The notes below the pieces were generated by a model. That model had not been told where the DNA came from, searched no databases, and saw nothing but the letters and a program-made list of their open reading frames with translations. From the NCBI GenBank assembly GCA_029204225.1, contig CM055095.1, forward strand, positions 67,295,940 to 67,359,939: DNA of 64,000 nt. Reading direction: 5' to 3'. Source of the DNA: Diphasiastrum complanatum. Its lineage: Eukaryota > Streptophyta > Lycopodiopsida > Lycopodiales > Lycopodiaceae. Shown here piece by piece: positions 45,301 through 58,600 of this stretch; the first letter of the stretch is position 1, and the number at the start of each line of letters is the position of its first letter. Both the position numbers and the translations under genes were made by a program.

Positions 45301-46560
45301 GTATGGATCCCCACGGTACAATAGGCATCCTTTCAAGTATTACCCTTAATAGAGGGAAAGTGGCCTAGCCTTTGAATGGATTTTAAGGATTAAAATGGGC
45401 TTTTAGGCCTCACAATGAATTATATTTAATTTGGGACCCAAGGTCCATTTCTAAGTTAAAATGGTATTTAATATAGAAAAGGCTTTTAAGAGGTCACAAG
45501 ATCGTGACAAATATAGCCTGGGAGGCAAAGAGTCAATTGGATTGCTTTCAATGGAAAGAAGTCATTGCTAGATATTGCTAATGATCGTGCCCTTATTTAC
45601 TGCCACCTGGTTTTCTAAGATGTTAGGAGTTACTAGCGTTATTTTTTTTTAGATATTTAGGCCCTTTGCAATAGCGTGTCATGTTTGATCATATTCTTAT
45701 TAATGTGGAGTTTGAAATTTTTAGCGTGAGAATATAAGCAAATTTTATAAACATAACGCAACCCATCTTGTTGATCATGTCTATGTTCTGAATATTTCAT
45801 AGGTAAAATTCTAAAGTTGATAAGTTAGAGGCGACTAGAATCTTTTTGAGAAAATGGGATAAAAGCAAGGCGTTGAAGAGGAGAGATACTTTCATTAGGT
45901 TAGAGGATTCTCCCAAAACTCTCAAATCTTCAAAAGACTAGGGCAAAAGCATGAGTATGGCAAAAACTTATTAGACTAGCAATGATAGAAAAATGCATTT
46001 TTACAAAGTTAATGCTTAAAGTAGAAGAAAAAAGACCTTGTGGGATACATATAAGAAATTATCTTTGTTGTTTTATTTTAGGTGTAAAAATTAACAATAG
46101 TAAATTGTTGGTTCGGAATATTTATTTAGAATGAGTTTTCACTTTCAATTCTAATTCTGTTGAGATGGAGATTTTGTTTCATTTATTGGATGAGTAGGCA
46201 TATGCATGCCAAACATAAAAATCTCTAATTAAAAAAGTCAAACTTCAATTTTCCAAGAAAGAAAAACTCTAGAATTCATGTAAGTCATCAGTTTAGAAGC
46301 ATGTTTAATGAGGACACATTTGGTGAATGACAATAATGATCTCTTATATATGGTCAACTAAAAAAAGATCCCGGCAACAACAAAGAAACGAACTCCTATT
46401 GTCTAAACGCAAAGTCTAGTAGGTTAACACAATCTTGTCAATCTTGTCCACCTAACTTCAAGAGAAACATTCATTGCAAGGAACATGTAATACACACTTG
46501 GAATAGGTAACAGATAGAAAGCAAGTGGATTCTATGGGTTTGAAGGACTATTGCACTTTC
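45301..46560. other. AT-rich DNA, no gene seen
   Basis: No family motif or notable ORF on either strand. It may be an older part of the LINE that starts to be readable near 46600. Confidence 0.4.
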
Positions 46561-46599
46561 AGTAATAGGTCTAAAAAGAAAGATATAACTTTACTTAAA

Positions 46600-47930
46600 A
46601 AGTCGGCCTTGTCCGAAGATGAACTTTTTGAAGCCTTAATGTAACTTACAAAAGGGAAAACTCTAGATCTTGACGGTCTTCCAACAAGATTTTATAAAAT
46701 TTGCTAGGACAAAATTAGGGGGACCTGCTTAAGGCACTAGTTGATAATATCAATAAAATATTGATCAGAGTTTATCGGCTACTTATGATGCTTCATACCC
46801 ATAACAAAATCATTGTGAGAGCCTTGGCTGGAAAATTGTTCCCACCATCAAAAAAATATATTGATCTGGACCCATTTGGACTCATCAAGGATAGGCATGT
46901 CTTGTATAATGTCATCCATATGGTGGTAGCAATAGAGGTGGCATTGTTGCAAAACATTCCTTCAATGGTGGTAGCAATAGAGGTGGCCTTGTTGCAAAAT
47001 TCCTTCAATGGTGGTCAATTTCGACTTGAAAAGGCCTTTTTTAACCTTAGTTGGAGGTACCTCTTATGTTGAATTAAAAAGTTGGATGTTCTAAAGATTA
47101 ATTTGAAGATTATCATAACTCTTTCTAGCAACACCATGGTTGTCATATAAATCAAGTGTAGATTGTCAAACAACATAAGTATCAAAAGTGGAGTCGATGA
47201 AGGTTGTCTTTTGTACTTGTTGTCTACAAATGCTACTCAATCCTTAATGAACAAGATAATAAAAGCTACACATAAGGGAGAGATTCTTGTCATAGAATAA
47301 TATTCCACTGGCTCTTTGCAAATGACATGATTGTCTTTTAGCCACTTTGAAATGTACATTTTGTATTCCCAATGAGTTCGGTTCCAGATCTGAGCTAATG
47401 CTCTGTTTGTCGCCTATAAAGATACGCTAGATCAGGTATACAAAATTAAGTTGAATAAAATATGGTACGTTAACTAGACATTTGGGAATTTCAACGGGGG
47501 TGGCTATTTATAAAAAAGATAAAATTTCATGCATCATGGACAAATTTCAGACCAAATTAGCTAAATGGGAAGCTTCATCCTTGTCATTTGCAAATAGGAT
47601 TTTGGTGCTTAAGCAATTCATTTCTTTGACTTCGGTGTTTTCTCTCAATGTGAATTGGTGCAAAAAAGCTTTAAATTCTAAGAAAAGTCGTTAGCTCATT
47701 TCTTTGGGAGCAAAAATGCAATTGGTAGACCAAAAAGTATGTTCTGCTCCGATGGAATTTTGCAGGTCGGGTGTACAAGATCCAGAAGTAAAAACTTAGA
47801 GATTAATGGAGAAGTTCTTCTTTCAAATATAACCAATATTTGGTATGGATGCATTGATAGTGCAAGGTTACTGACTTTTCCAAAGCTGGCATTCAAGGAA
47901 AATGAGGCGGTTTACATGAATACACAATGA
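46600..47930 (+). mobile_element. Decayed LINE (L1-type) RT fragment
   Basis: Plus-strand phrases in several frames follow the order of a plant L1 reverse transcriptase: KTLDLDGLPTRFYK-like residues near 46660, IIVRALAGKLFPP and DPFGLIKDRHVLYN at about 46815-46915 (the conserved N.LA.RL and Q.GFI.GR..LDN region), GVDEGCLL near 47190, then GISTGVAIYKKDKIS and KLAKWEASSLSFANRILVLK at 47482-47620 (the thumb region). A segment of about 50 bases is duplicated in tandem at 46918-47005 (GGTGGTAGCAATAGAGGTGG twice). Stops and shifts are frequent. Confidence 0.72.
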
Positions 47931-48279
47931 GCATCTAAGTACTCTACCTGGATGTGGCCAAATGCCACCAAACCCTAAGGTTAACCACTTACTAAATGTA
48001 GGGCACCCCCAAAAGTCAAGATAGGGCCCCTAAACAAAATTAGACCCCTAAGGACCCACGAGTCAGTACATGACCAAAATTGGGTCCAACTGAACTTAAG
48101 ACAAACTTAAGATGGCCTAAATAACTAAATACCCATGATACACAAATCTCGACCTTTTGGGTCAAAGTAACCTATGGATTAATTTTAGCATAGTCATTTA
48201 TTTCTAACAATACATTTGCCACTCTTATGGCTTTATCTTTAACCATTTGGCTTTGGCTTTGTTTATGTTCAGATGTGCC

Positions 48280-48560
48280 AAAGAGAGCCACTAACAGGCT
48301 TCTTTTAGCATTAATTCAAGAGGTAATACCAAGCCTTGATCTTTGAATTGTGAAATTAATTCCGTATTTCCATTCGTTCTAGGAAAGAAACTACCACCCC
48401 ATATCCAAATAAGCAGAATGTCCCATAATGGCTTGTGACATTTATATAACAAGTATTTCACTGTCTCTGACATTCATATAATAAGTGTTTCACTGTCTTT
48501 TCCTCTTTGCTTCATAATGGACACTTATTGTCCAAAACAATAATTCTTCCTAAAATTGAC
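48280..48560 (-). mobile_element. LINE zinc-binding C-terminal remnant
   Basis: The minus strand reads KTVKHLLYECQRQ and, in a tandem second copy, ETVKYLLYKCHKPLWDILLIWIW, the end of the zf-RVT-type domain that closes many plant L1 ORF2 proteins. A 32-base tandem duplication at 48436-48500 repeats the His-Cys segment. Its orientation is opposite to the 46.6 kb LINE, so it is a separate insertion. Confidence 0.5.
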
Positions 48561-48699
48561 AAATGTCAAGTGATGTTTTTTCAGTAGAACTATTAAAGTT
48601 TGTCTATTTCACGTCAAGATCAATGCAAGTCCAGCTAGCCAAATTGACTAGCCATCCTTAATCTTCCATTTGAAATTGAACTAGTTCTACATAATATAC

Positions 48700-49140
48700 T
48701 GCCTCTAATAGTACCAAAAGCATCATTGTAATCAAAACTCTTTATGTTATTTGCGAAGCTTCATATCCAAGCAGCATGAAGACTTGAAAATCTGTGGTTT
48801 AGTTCATTTTACAGGAAAGATCTCGTTTGAAACACATCTTTGTCTTTCAAGTTAAACTCTATCCTCACATTTTCTACTGACTTGAAAAAACTCCATCAAA
48901 ACATTGCTTGAGAAACCCCTGGATCGATACTAATTTGGCTCTAATCATTTATGCCAGATAACCTTGAAGACCAAACCTTATCTTTACATCCTATTTCTAG
49001 GCCATTTTTCAAAGAAAGATTTTTCTTTTTTCTAGCAATACAAGAGAACAACTTTCCAAACATAGTACTCTATTTTTTCTACCAATACAAGAGGACAAGT
49101 TTGGCTAAGCATTGCTCTCCATTGCTCTTGTTGCTGTTTT
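48700..49140. other. AT-rich DNA, no gene seen
   Basis: Short ORFs without family motifs on both strands. Confidence 0.4.
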
Positions 49141-49790
49141 CTCTCTCTCTCTCTCTTAGAGTCGGGCGCCCAGCCTCTTCTCTCTTGTTTTCTGTAAAGA
49201 TTGATTGATAACTAGATCTTGGTGACTTGACTCTTGCTTTCCTACAAGCTTGTTTGTTGGCGCCCTACCAGAAGAGGAGCTTCTCTGCTTTTTGTTGTGA
49301 AATTTTAGCATCTTGCTGATCTTTTCAAGTGGAGTTTGGATCAGCTTTTTTGTCTCTTTTCAAGTTGAAGGAGGGCGGCCATCAGAGATCTTGGAGGAGC
49401 AATTTTTGGCACCCAAAAATCAGAATCTCAAATCTGATTTTTATGCAACCAGTTTTCAGCAAGTTTTGTTTGGAGGAGGGCGCCCAAAAATCTGCTACTG
49501 ATTTTTGGTTGTGGTGTCTCCTTATCTTGTTGTTTTTGTTTTTAGGTTTGCATTTGTGTAGGAGGGCGCCCAAAATTCAGCAAACCCTATTCAGAGTTAG
49601 GTCAACTTGTGGCTGGAAATTTGCAGATTCTCAGCAAGCAGTAAGGTGCTTTCAACAGCCCTATTGGAGTGTGTGTTGATCACACTATTTGGCTTCCTGA
49701 TTGGGTTTCGGTGTCTTGCTACTTTGGAGCAAGAGCTTGAAGCTAGTGGTGATCTCTTCAACCAAGATTATGCTTTTGTGTCTAATATTG
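49140..49790 (+). repeat. Repeated GGGCGCCC palindromes; possible LTR leader
   Basis: After a (CT)n run, GGGCGCCC or near copies occur at about 49165, 49257 (GGCGCCC), 49374 (GGGCGGCC), 49485 and 49563, usually in GGAGGGCGCCCAAAA. TGGCGCCC at 49256 could be a primer-binding site for a tRNA ending GGCGCCA, preceded by CTTTCCTACA, but no gag ORF follows. The origin is uncertain. Confidence 0.45.
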
Positions 49791-50494
49791 AAAGATGAAG
49801 CAACTGGTGAAGTAAAATAAGAACACATCTTAATTTTTTAAACCATCTCTGACAATCTCCAGAACTATGAACCTTGTTGAAAGATGAAGCAGCTAATGAA
49901 GCAATAAAGAACACATCATCTTAATTTCCCGTGCCATCTCTGACAAAACTCCCATTGCTTATGCCAAAGTACTAGTTTTGAAACTGACAAAGAAAAAACT
50001 GCAGCGTTTGAAACTTTGGCGACCTTCTCTAGAAAGTTTTTATTGCTCAAGATGAGTTGAAAAACAAAAGTACAGTGAAATTCACAGATAATAAATGCAG
50101 TAAGTGCTTGAAAATAGACCACTTTATATAACGCCTACTCAATCTCATAACAAACATGTACATGCACGTGTTTTGGTCCCATGGGGGGTTTCATTCTTTC
50201 ATTTGCTCATTTACAAAGACTACGTAACTGCAAACCATGAGCTAATTTGGCCATTCATCATCCAATTTGAAGTCACAGGTTCGCATGAGCCAGTCTTATG
50301 GATTAATATCAATCTCTGATTTCTTATAGAAATTCACAAGTGTAAGGATATAGCAATCACCAGAGTTTTGGTTTGACAGTGAGAGGACTAGAATATCCTG
50401 AAAATGCTTGGTTTACTGTAGACTTCTCTCTGGTTGTCAATCAAGCTTGTTGTGCTAGGCACCGCACCCATAGACCAATAAAACCAAGGACTAG

Positions 50495-51788
50495 TCAGCT
50501 GCATATGCCAGGCCCAGTAGCATCCAATTTTTTGCTTTTGCAGGCCTGTTGATGAAATCCAAGAAGAAATGCTTCTATTTCATGCCAATCTGACACTGTA
50601 TATATGACACCCTCACCACTTCTCCCTTTGTATTTGCTTTGAGAAGTAGGTTCCTTCTGGAGGAGGCCTTCATACAAAGGAAGGAGAATTATCCCAAAAG
50701 CAAGAGCGAATCTCCGTAGAGATTCATTTTGGCCAATTACAATTCCCACATCAGCTTTGAGCAAACAAAGGAGATCAGTGATGCTATCTCCAATATAGAT
50801 GCTTAAAAACTGTTTTTCCTCATCACTAGCCGCTGATAAGCTTTCATGTTTATCATTGATAATTTTCTGGAAGACTCTTTGTTTGTCTATTGCTGTTTGA
50901 ATACATTTAACAATTTTTCCATTTGATTTCCCTTCGCAGATACCAAGCTCATTGCAGTGAATAGTGACACCTGTTATACAACCTGAACGTGGAAAAATAT
51001 TAGTTTGGCTGGTAGGCATATGCAAAATGACAAAGTACGCCTACAAACTGATCCAATCCTGATTCAGAAACTATTTCAATTTAGGGCCTGACACACAAGA
51101 AGGTGAGTCCACAATAATTGCAAAAATAGAGTCCAAGTTTGCATACCTTCTGACAAGCAACCCTCAACAAAAGTTTGACTCCAACAGACGGATATGATGT
51201 GGCCATCAGCATCAAGTCCCTCGTAATTATCCAGAATTCGCTGAAATAAATGGTCACATCCTGAATAGAGTGGCATTTTCCTGCCTGCATCTTTAACATC
51301 TTCCAGTCGTATGTTCTTTAAAACTTCAAAATCCTCAACTCTTGAATTTGCTTCCACCTCATACTGTGAAATTTTACTTAAGGCAAGTTTCACTATTTTG
51401 TACTCAAATGATCTCCCAGATGCCCCAGAAACTAAAACAATTAAGAGACAAAATGGCAGATCAGCTATCTCAAAGAAGCAACAGGATCTTTATGAAAATT
51501 GCTAGTGACAGTATGAAACAAAGTAGGGAACATCCTAACAAGTAGCCATGACTCTCATACCAAAAGAAGACGAAGAAATGAGTTAAGTACAATACATGTC
51601 TAATCTAATTGGTGAATCATGAAACCATCTCTGATGTAGAAGAAGTACCCTAGAGTTAGCCCAATGGTCGTGCTGCGTCAGATAAAATTCAAAAATCAAA
51701 TAATCTTAAAGAAGGAAGTTGATTAGCAGTCAGAGACATGACCCGACTATATAAAATTCAAAAACTCCGCAAGGATGATCTCATGGGG

Positions 51789-51835
<47 letters not shown>

Positions 51836-52576
51836 GGAGAGGGAGAGGGAGAGGGAGAGGGAGAGGGAGGTTATCATAGTAAACCATTTAAATTTTAATT
51901 ACACAGCAATTAGCCATCCATCATGGAAAAAAAGTGAGATGCTCTGTCCCAAGCTCTCTAGGATTCGAAAAGTGTAAACCCTAAAAAGAGACCTCTTGGC
52001 ATGAAATAAACATGTTTTTTGAACTAAAAAAAGCAACTAGAACCAAAACCTTATTTTTGACTCTCTCTCTCTAGACACACATATTCTCTCTCTAGCCTGC
52101 CCTATTCTCTCTCATCAATCGGAGCAGAAATGGCCAAAGATCCAAAGCTCCCTCTCTCTCAATCTCTAGCACAAAAACAATCAAATGAGGGCCAAAAATC
52201 TGTTGGGGGGAAAAGGCAAACAACAAAATTAATTGACTAATAAATACATGAACCGTGCCACGGTTCATGAACCGTGAACCGTGGGTTCTACCCGCGTTCG
52301 CACCCGGGTCCCGCTACCTTTGATATATATATATAGATATATATATATATATATATCATAGTACCCCGTGGTACCGCTGGTATGGTAACGCCGGTACCAT
52401 AACGTGGTACCGCCGGTACGGTACCGCCCTGGGATCCGCAGTACCAGGGCGGTACCATAATGTAATAAAAAATATATATATATATTTCCCGTGTTATTTT
52501 GCAAAAAAAAAAAAATTTTTTTTTTTTGGTATCGCCGACCGATATGGTACCGCGGTACCGGGATCCGCAGGACCTA

Positions 52577-52636
<60 letters not shown>

Positions 52637-55600
52637 GCCAAAAATAAATGATATTAGCAAAACTAATAAGGCACTTCTGAGAATGAAATGCTCTATATGA
52701 GATTAGATCTATGTTAGAACCTATATTGCTAATATGAGCAATTGATGGAATTTTTTATTCTAAATAGCAAATTAGTCAAAGTTAAACTTCATTGATGAAC
52801 CAAGTGAAAGAGGGTCCAACAGAAACAATAACATATCCCAAATCCAACAAGTGATTACTAATCAAACTAAAATCTACTGCACATTGTACATACACAAAGA
52901 AGTGTGGATGTCAGTGACCATTGTTTGCCACCATAACTTTGTTCATGTTAAAAACTCCCGAAAACACAATGTTAAGCAAAATGAAAGATTGTGTTTTCAG
53001 GCAATAGCTTGCTCAAATTTCAATCAAATTATTTGCCCTAAGAAAATTTGTAATGGATTGATCTACAAATCTACAATGTTGTATCTGCAAACAAGTTAGA
53101 AGAGAACCAAAACTTTAAGATAAGTGGATCAAACCAAAAGAGCAATAAAAAAGTATGGAATTTTTTCAAGAACTTCGAATGAAAAAAATGTTATCAAGAA
53201 CCTAATTCGTTTAAGATCTGAAGTAAGTCTAATGCTTTGATGCCACAAATGCCATGTGCCTATACCCCTATTTCATGAGAAATTAAAAATGGAAAGTGCA
53301 TAGGCACTGATGTTGATGGCACATGACATCTTCAAGGTGACAAAAAACCAATGAATCATCAATAAATGCGACTGGAATCTTAACATAGACCATTGCCAAT
53401 TAAGATTTTGGCATGAATCTCATGAGGATAGGGCACATGAACCTAGAAGCCATCTCCTAGCTCATAAGCATAGGATTTCTCTAAAACACCAATTTCACAA
53501 ATGAGGCCAAGATCCCAAAAGTGGATGCATTGTTGACCTTTTATAGTCAATTGACTCTTGACTAGTAGTTAACTACTAGTTAGTCCTTGCTACGAATACG
53601 AGAGGCTCCTTTAATTATTATTTGCTAACTGGTAGGGCTATGAATAGCTAGCACATGACAAATGGAAGACAGAAGAACTCAAAATGCTCGCAAGATCACA
53701 AGGCCATCTAATACCACATAGATAATCTATGTAGCTCTAATTAGCACTCATAGATCGTGCAATAAACGACATGCTTATGCTTGAATCAAACACAACAAAT
53801 ACAAAATTTTACTACTTGATACACAGTGAGAGAACAAGAAGCTGAATTGCCAAGGTTGTTTTTTACATAGAAGGGTGGGGGCAGCAAAGGGTATTTAAAC
53901 CTTACCAGAGGACTTTCGATATAGAAGAAAATTGATACCTAGATATGGTATCTTAGAGGTCACACATGGGATATGCATGGACATTAGAGGTCATAGACAG
54001 GGCATGGCATGGCATCGAATAACAATTAAGGAACACGAGATGTGGCATTTTGGACATACCAGGCAGTTGTCCTGCTTGGGAACTTGCATGGAAACATGAC
54101 CAGGGAATGCATTCCCAGGACATGGGGAGATAGTCGGGCACACGTTCCTTGGACACTGTTTCTTTCTAGACCTAAAATTTAGAAAAATAAGGGAGGAAAC
54201 AAAAAAAATCCAGACTTACTCTACATATAATTGTTTATGTAGCAGCGCCCTTGCATAAGTCACTACACAAAAGGCTCTGCATTTTGGACTAACCACATTT
54301 GTTCAGTATTACTCATCTTAAACTTGCAGTACATATTTCTTTATTCGATATGCCTATTTCTCTAGTTGAAAGTAGGAAATAAGGTAGAACCAGCAGCTTT
54401 TGAACCGTGGGTAGATGCTACCTTCATTATCAAGAAGAACTTGGTTAAAAAGCCCAGTATAACCCCTTATGTAATCAGTTGTTAGAGTTGCCCATCTGAC
54501 ATTCAGATCTGAAACTGCTTCGACTAAGCTCTCTGCTGCCGCTCCCTTCTCTGCACTCGTGATACTGGTCATAGATAGACTTCCTAAAACAGGACATGAG
54601 TCGGATATGGTACAAGTGGAATCAAAATCAGACATGAAAACAAAAGGAATAGACATGCCACTGCCATCTTTCAAAAGGGGTACACTGCATGCCCCATTTG
54701 ATAGCTGGGCATTGAAGAATGCAACTTCAAGGATCATGGCCTGATGGAATAGCCTTTCCATGGTTGCATGATCTTCTTCCTTTAATTCCATAGCTAACTG
54801 ATTCAACAATTCTTCAATCCGCAATGTGGATGCCTGCACGTGCAAAATAGCATCAGAAGCAGTGATGTGGTGCTCTTCCATACAATGATAAGTTGAAGGT
54901 AGAACCACAGGAATATGTAACTATATGAACACTCCAGTTTTGCATGCAGAAATGACTGAAGTAGGAGGAAAGCTCATGCCAGTGTGAATATATTCAGCAA
55001 ACTAGATTGCCTATCATATATGGCTACAATTATCCAGGGTAAGCCTCAACAACATCTTTTTCTCTAGGTCCAATAATCCCTAAGTCACTTGCATGAAGGC
55101 ACAACATGTAAAGAGTATGTGGCATTTCAAATTCAAATAATGCATAGACCTTTCACTGGCTTGATATGTGAGCAATCAAAGCAGAAAGAATGTCCAATAA
55201 TAAACAAAGGACTCAAACCTTGAAATCTGCAGATGAATATGTGGATATCCACTTTCCGAAAGGGTTAGAGCTGTAGTCCTTTATGCCATTGGAAATTTCT
55301 TGGCCAAGGAATGCATACAGCCGCATGCAAGGCACCATAGCTGCCAAAGTGTATGCTGCCAAACTCTTTTTGGATGAAGATAGAACCTTATGCATATAAA
55401 ATGGTTCCACATCCACAGAGTATCTATTTGAGTCCACTGAGAATGGAGCCTCTGTTTCTGTTTTGCCTGCAGCAATTGAGAGGAGAAAGTTGACATACGA
55501 CTTGGTGGCTGAGTGTGGAATGGCATATTCTGCAAGGTCAACATTCCAAGCCTGCATAACGTCACATTCTTCTTCATTATCTAGATGAAGCTGAAACTGT

Positions 55601-58600
55601 GTTTTGAATTTTTCACACTAACACATAAACGAACTCCTCAAGCCTGAGCGTCTGCCATCTTTAATCCGGAACTTTCTAAAGTCTATCTGAAAGTTGGCTG
55701 ATAGAGGTCAGTTTAAAAGCTCCAGGAGAAACCTCAACCTATCATTGTTATTGCATCACAATACTTCCTTGTCAGTTAAGTCAAAATGCGTAATCATACA
55801 AAGTCCAAGGAAATTCTTCTCCAAACTAGAGAAAAACTCTCAATCTTATGTGGCATGCCCAATCACAGTGATATGCTCCAGCCCTCTCATAATTATTATA
55901 TAACATTAACGACTAACTAGCACTTTCTAATATAGTCGTAAGTCCAACATCCCAAAACAGATCTGGCATTTCTTGTGCAAGAATTATTTAAAAGTCCTTG
56001 AAATTTTTTATATGTGAATCTGCACTACTTATTATGGACAATATCAGCACCAGATAGTTCATCTACCTATGGAACTTCATTATATACCCACTGATAGGGG
56101 AAATAAATGCGATCAAAGTAGCCCTAGTCAGCACCCTAAAGCCTGGAACCCTAACCTCTAACTTATCAAGTTCACCCATGAAGTCTTAAAAATTCTACTT
56201 CTACACAAACAGCAGCATTATATGTAGTTTTACGAACATGTGTTAGTACATAATGGTTCGGATGTATGTGCATATGACTTACAGTATATTGTAAACCTTG
56301 AGGGTATCTACATCTGTACACTGACATAATGTATGTGATTTGAATGTCTGTATGTGGGCTTTTCACAATAATTTAATTTTCACAAAGACATGATAAGTAA
56401 ATCCCTACAATGCATGCTTATTTGGAAATACTGGTTTAGGACTAAAATCAGAATTTGCTACTTTGGCTTTTTGGATTACAATCCTTTGCAATGTACATAT
56501 GTGGATAACAGATGAAGCGACAATCCATTATCCATATCATGAGCTTAAATTTTACTTTCCCATTATACAACGAACCTAAAAGTGTCCATACAAAAAGAAA
56601 CACCATCCATGCACCTGGCACCAACCAAGAAGAAAATCTTTTGTCGACCAAGCTAAGTCGCATGCAGAAGTCCTTGGCGTATTCAAAATTGACTTTCTCT
56701 ATCACAGCACATTCATGAAAGGCAAATTTCTTGCCCTGAGTCTCCACCTGCAATCAAGGATACCTACATGCATACACCTACGAAAATTTATAATTCCTCC
56801 TGATTTACATATCAAGATTGGCAAGCTCTGCTTCTAAGGCCGAGTAGAATATGTAAATCACAGAGTATCTTGTTGTCCACAATCGACAACTCAGGAAACT
56901 TGGATCAGGAGAGGGAATGAATCCTCATTATCCTGTCCTCCCACAAGATTTGCAAGAACAAACATGCAAAGAAGACACTTGGGAATGGGAGAGGAAGGAA
57001 ATCTTTTGGCCCTATCTCCTACAGTTAACTGCATCTAAAACAGGAAAAGCAACCAAAAGCGACTCCTACCACCTACGCCCTACAGCAAGAAAGCTCCACC
57101 CACACCAACAGCATTATCTCCACCCAAAATGGGACCATCTCTGCACAAAACTATGTAGGAGATACTAGACATGCTCTTCTCTTCTAGCACACCCTTTCCT
57201 TGCTCACTTATCAAGAAACGCTTAAGAAGATATGTCTCCCTCCTGTATGCCCTCCTAAGGAGAGGGAGGAATAAGTTTGTGAGTGAATATGAGACTATGG
57301 TGATCCTGCACCCTCTTGGAGACTGCACCCTAACCCAATCGATGAAAAAGCAAAGCTGTTTCACGGACTTCACTCAAAGCTAGGTTTTTCTATCCACTGC
57401 TCAGAATATTGATGAAGAAGAAGAAATGAAAAGGAGTCAAATGAGAAAAGCTACAACAAAGCATTGTATTACTCAAAAGATTGCCCAGTTAAGCTGATGA
57501 TGCACCCCAGTGAGGTGTCCCGGATGACTCCTAATTGGGGTAGAGCCTCAAAGGGTATAAGCATCTCATAGGGCTCTCCAGGAGTAGAGCTAGATTTGAG
57601 AGTAGTAGCTACATGTTGAATTGACATCTCTCCTACATGATCACTTCTAGCTAGTGGTGCATAGCTTGGGGGCTAGATCCCATCGATCTAGGTTTGGTTG
57701 TGTAGGTTTGATCCACCATTCGTTTTCTATGTGTCTTTAAAAACATCATCCTAGTTATGATCTTCGTGGGACTTGAAAATTAGTCACCATGTATACTTTG
57801 TGCATCCTTTGATTAGGAGTTAGGACAGGAAAAGTTGCAAGGGCAAGGTGCTTGAACTTACCACTAGGTGCTAAACACCCTTGCACTTTGGTGTACGTCC
57901 CACATTGTGGAAATGGTAGTAAGGCCATTTCCCACTCAAAGTGGCACAATTTTCTAGAGGAAGTGAAGTAGTTCAGTTGGAAGTAATTGGAAATCGTGAT
58001 ATACATAGATATCAATTCTAAACCTTTTTGTCACAACGTTCCATTCTATACGTGTGGAACGGAATGGGTTTTGTCTGTACAATACGTAAAAAAAAATTGA
58101 AAACAAAAAATGAGTTTCTTTTTCTTTGAAGAAAAATCCCGTACTCAAAAAAAATTTGAAATCATACTTTTGAAAGTTGACTTCTTTACAGGTCTTGGGG
58201 CTCCAAAACTTATGTTCCAGGTATGAACTTTGAATTTGAATAAAAGCTACTTGGGTAACAAGTGTATGAACCATAATTGCAGTGAATCGTGATTCATTGG
58301 TTTCGCAATTCGTTGTGGCGAATCACAAAAAAAAAATAATTAAAAGCATTTACTTCTAATTTTTTTTGCTAGATTGGCGCATAGAATTAATGAACCGTGG
58401 GCGGTTCACCACGGTTCTGAGAACCGTACAGTGAACCGCCCATACGGTTCTCAGAAATTTTAACCTGGAACCGTGGTGAACCGTGGTGGTAATTAATTGA
58501 TTCATTTTTTTTTGTCCCACCCCACAAAAATAGCCCAAAAAAATGCCAGAAAAATGCCAAACAGTGATCTCTGATTGTTATTCTTGGTCAGAAAAGAGGA

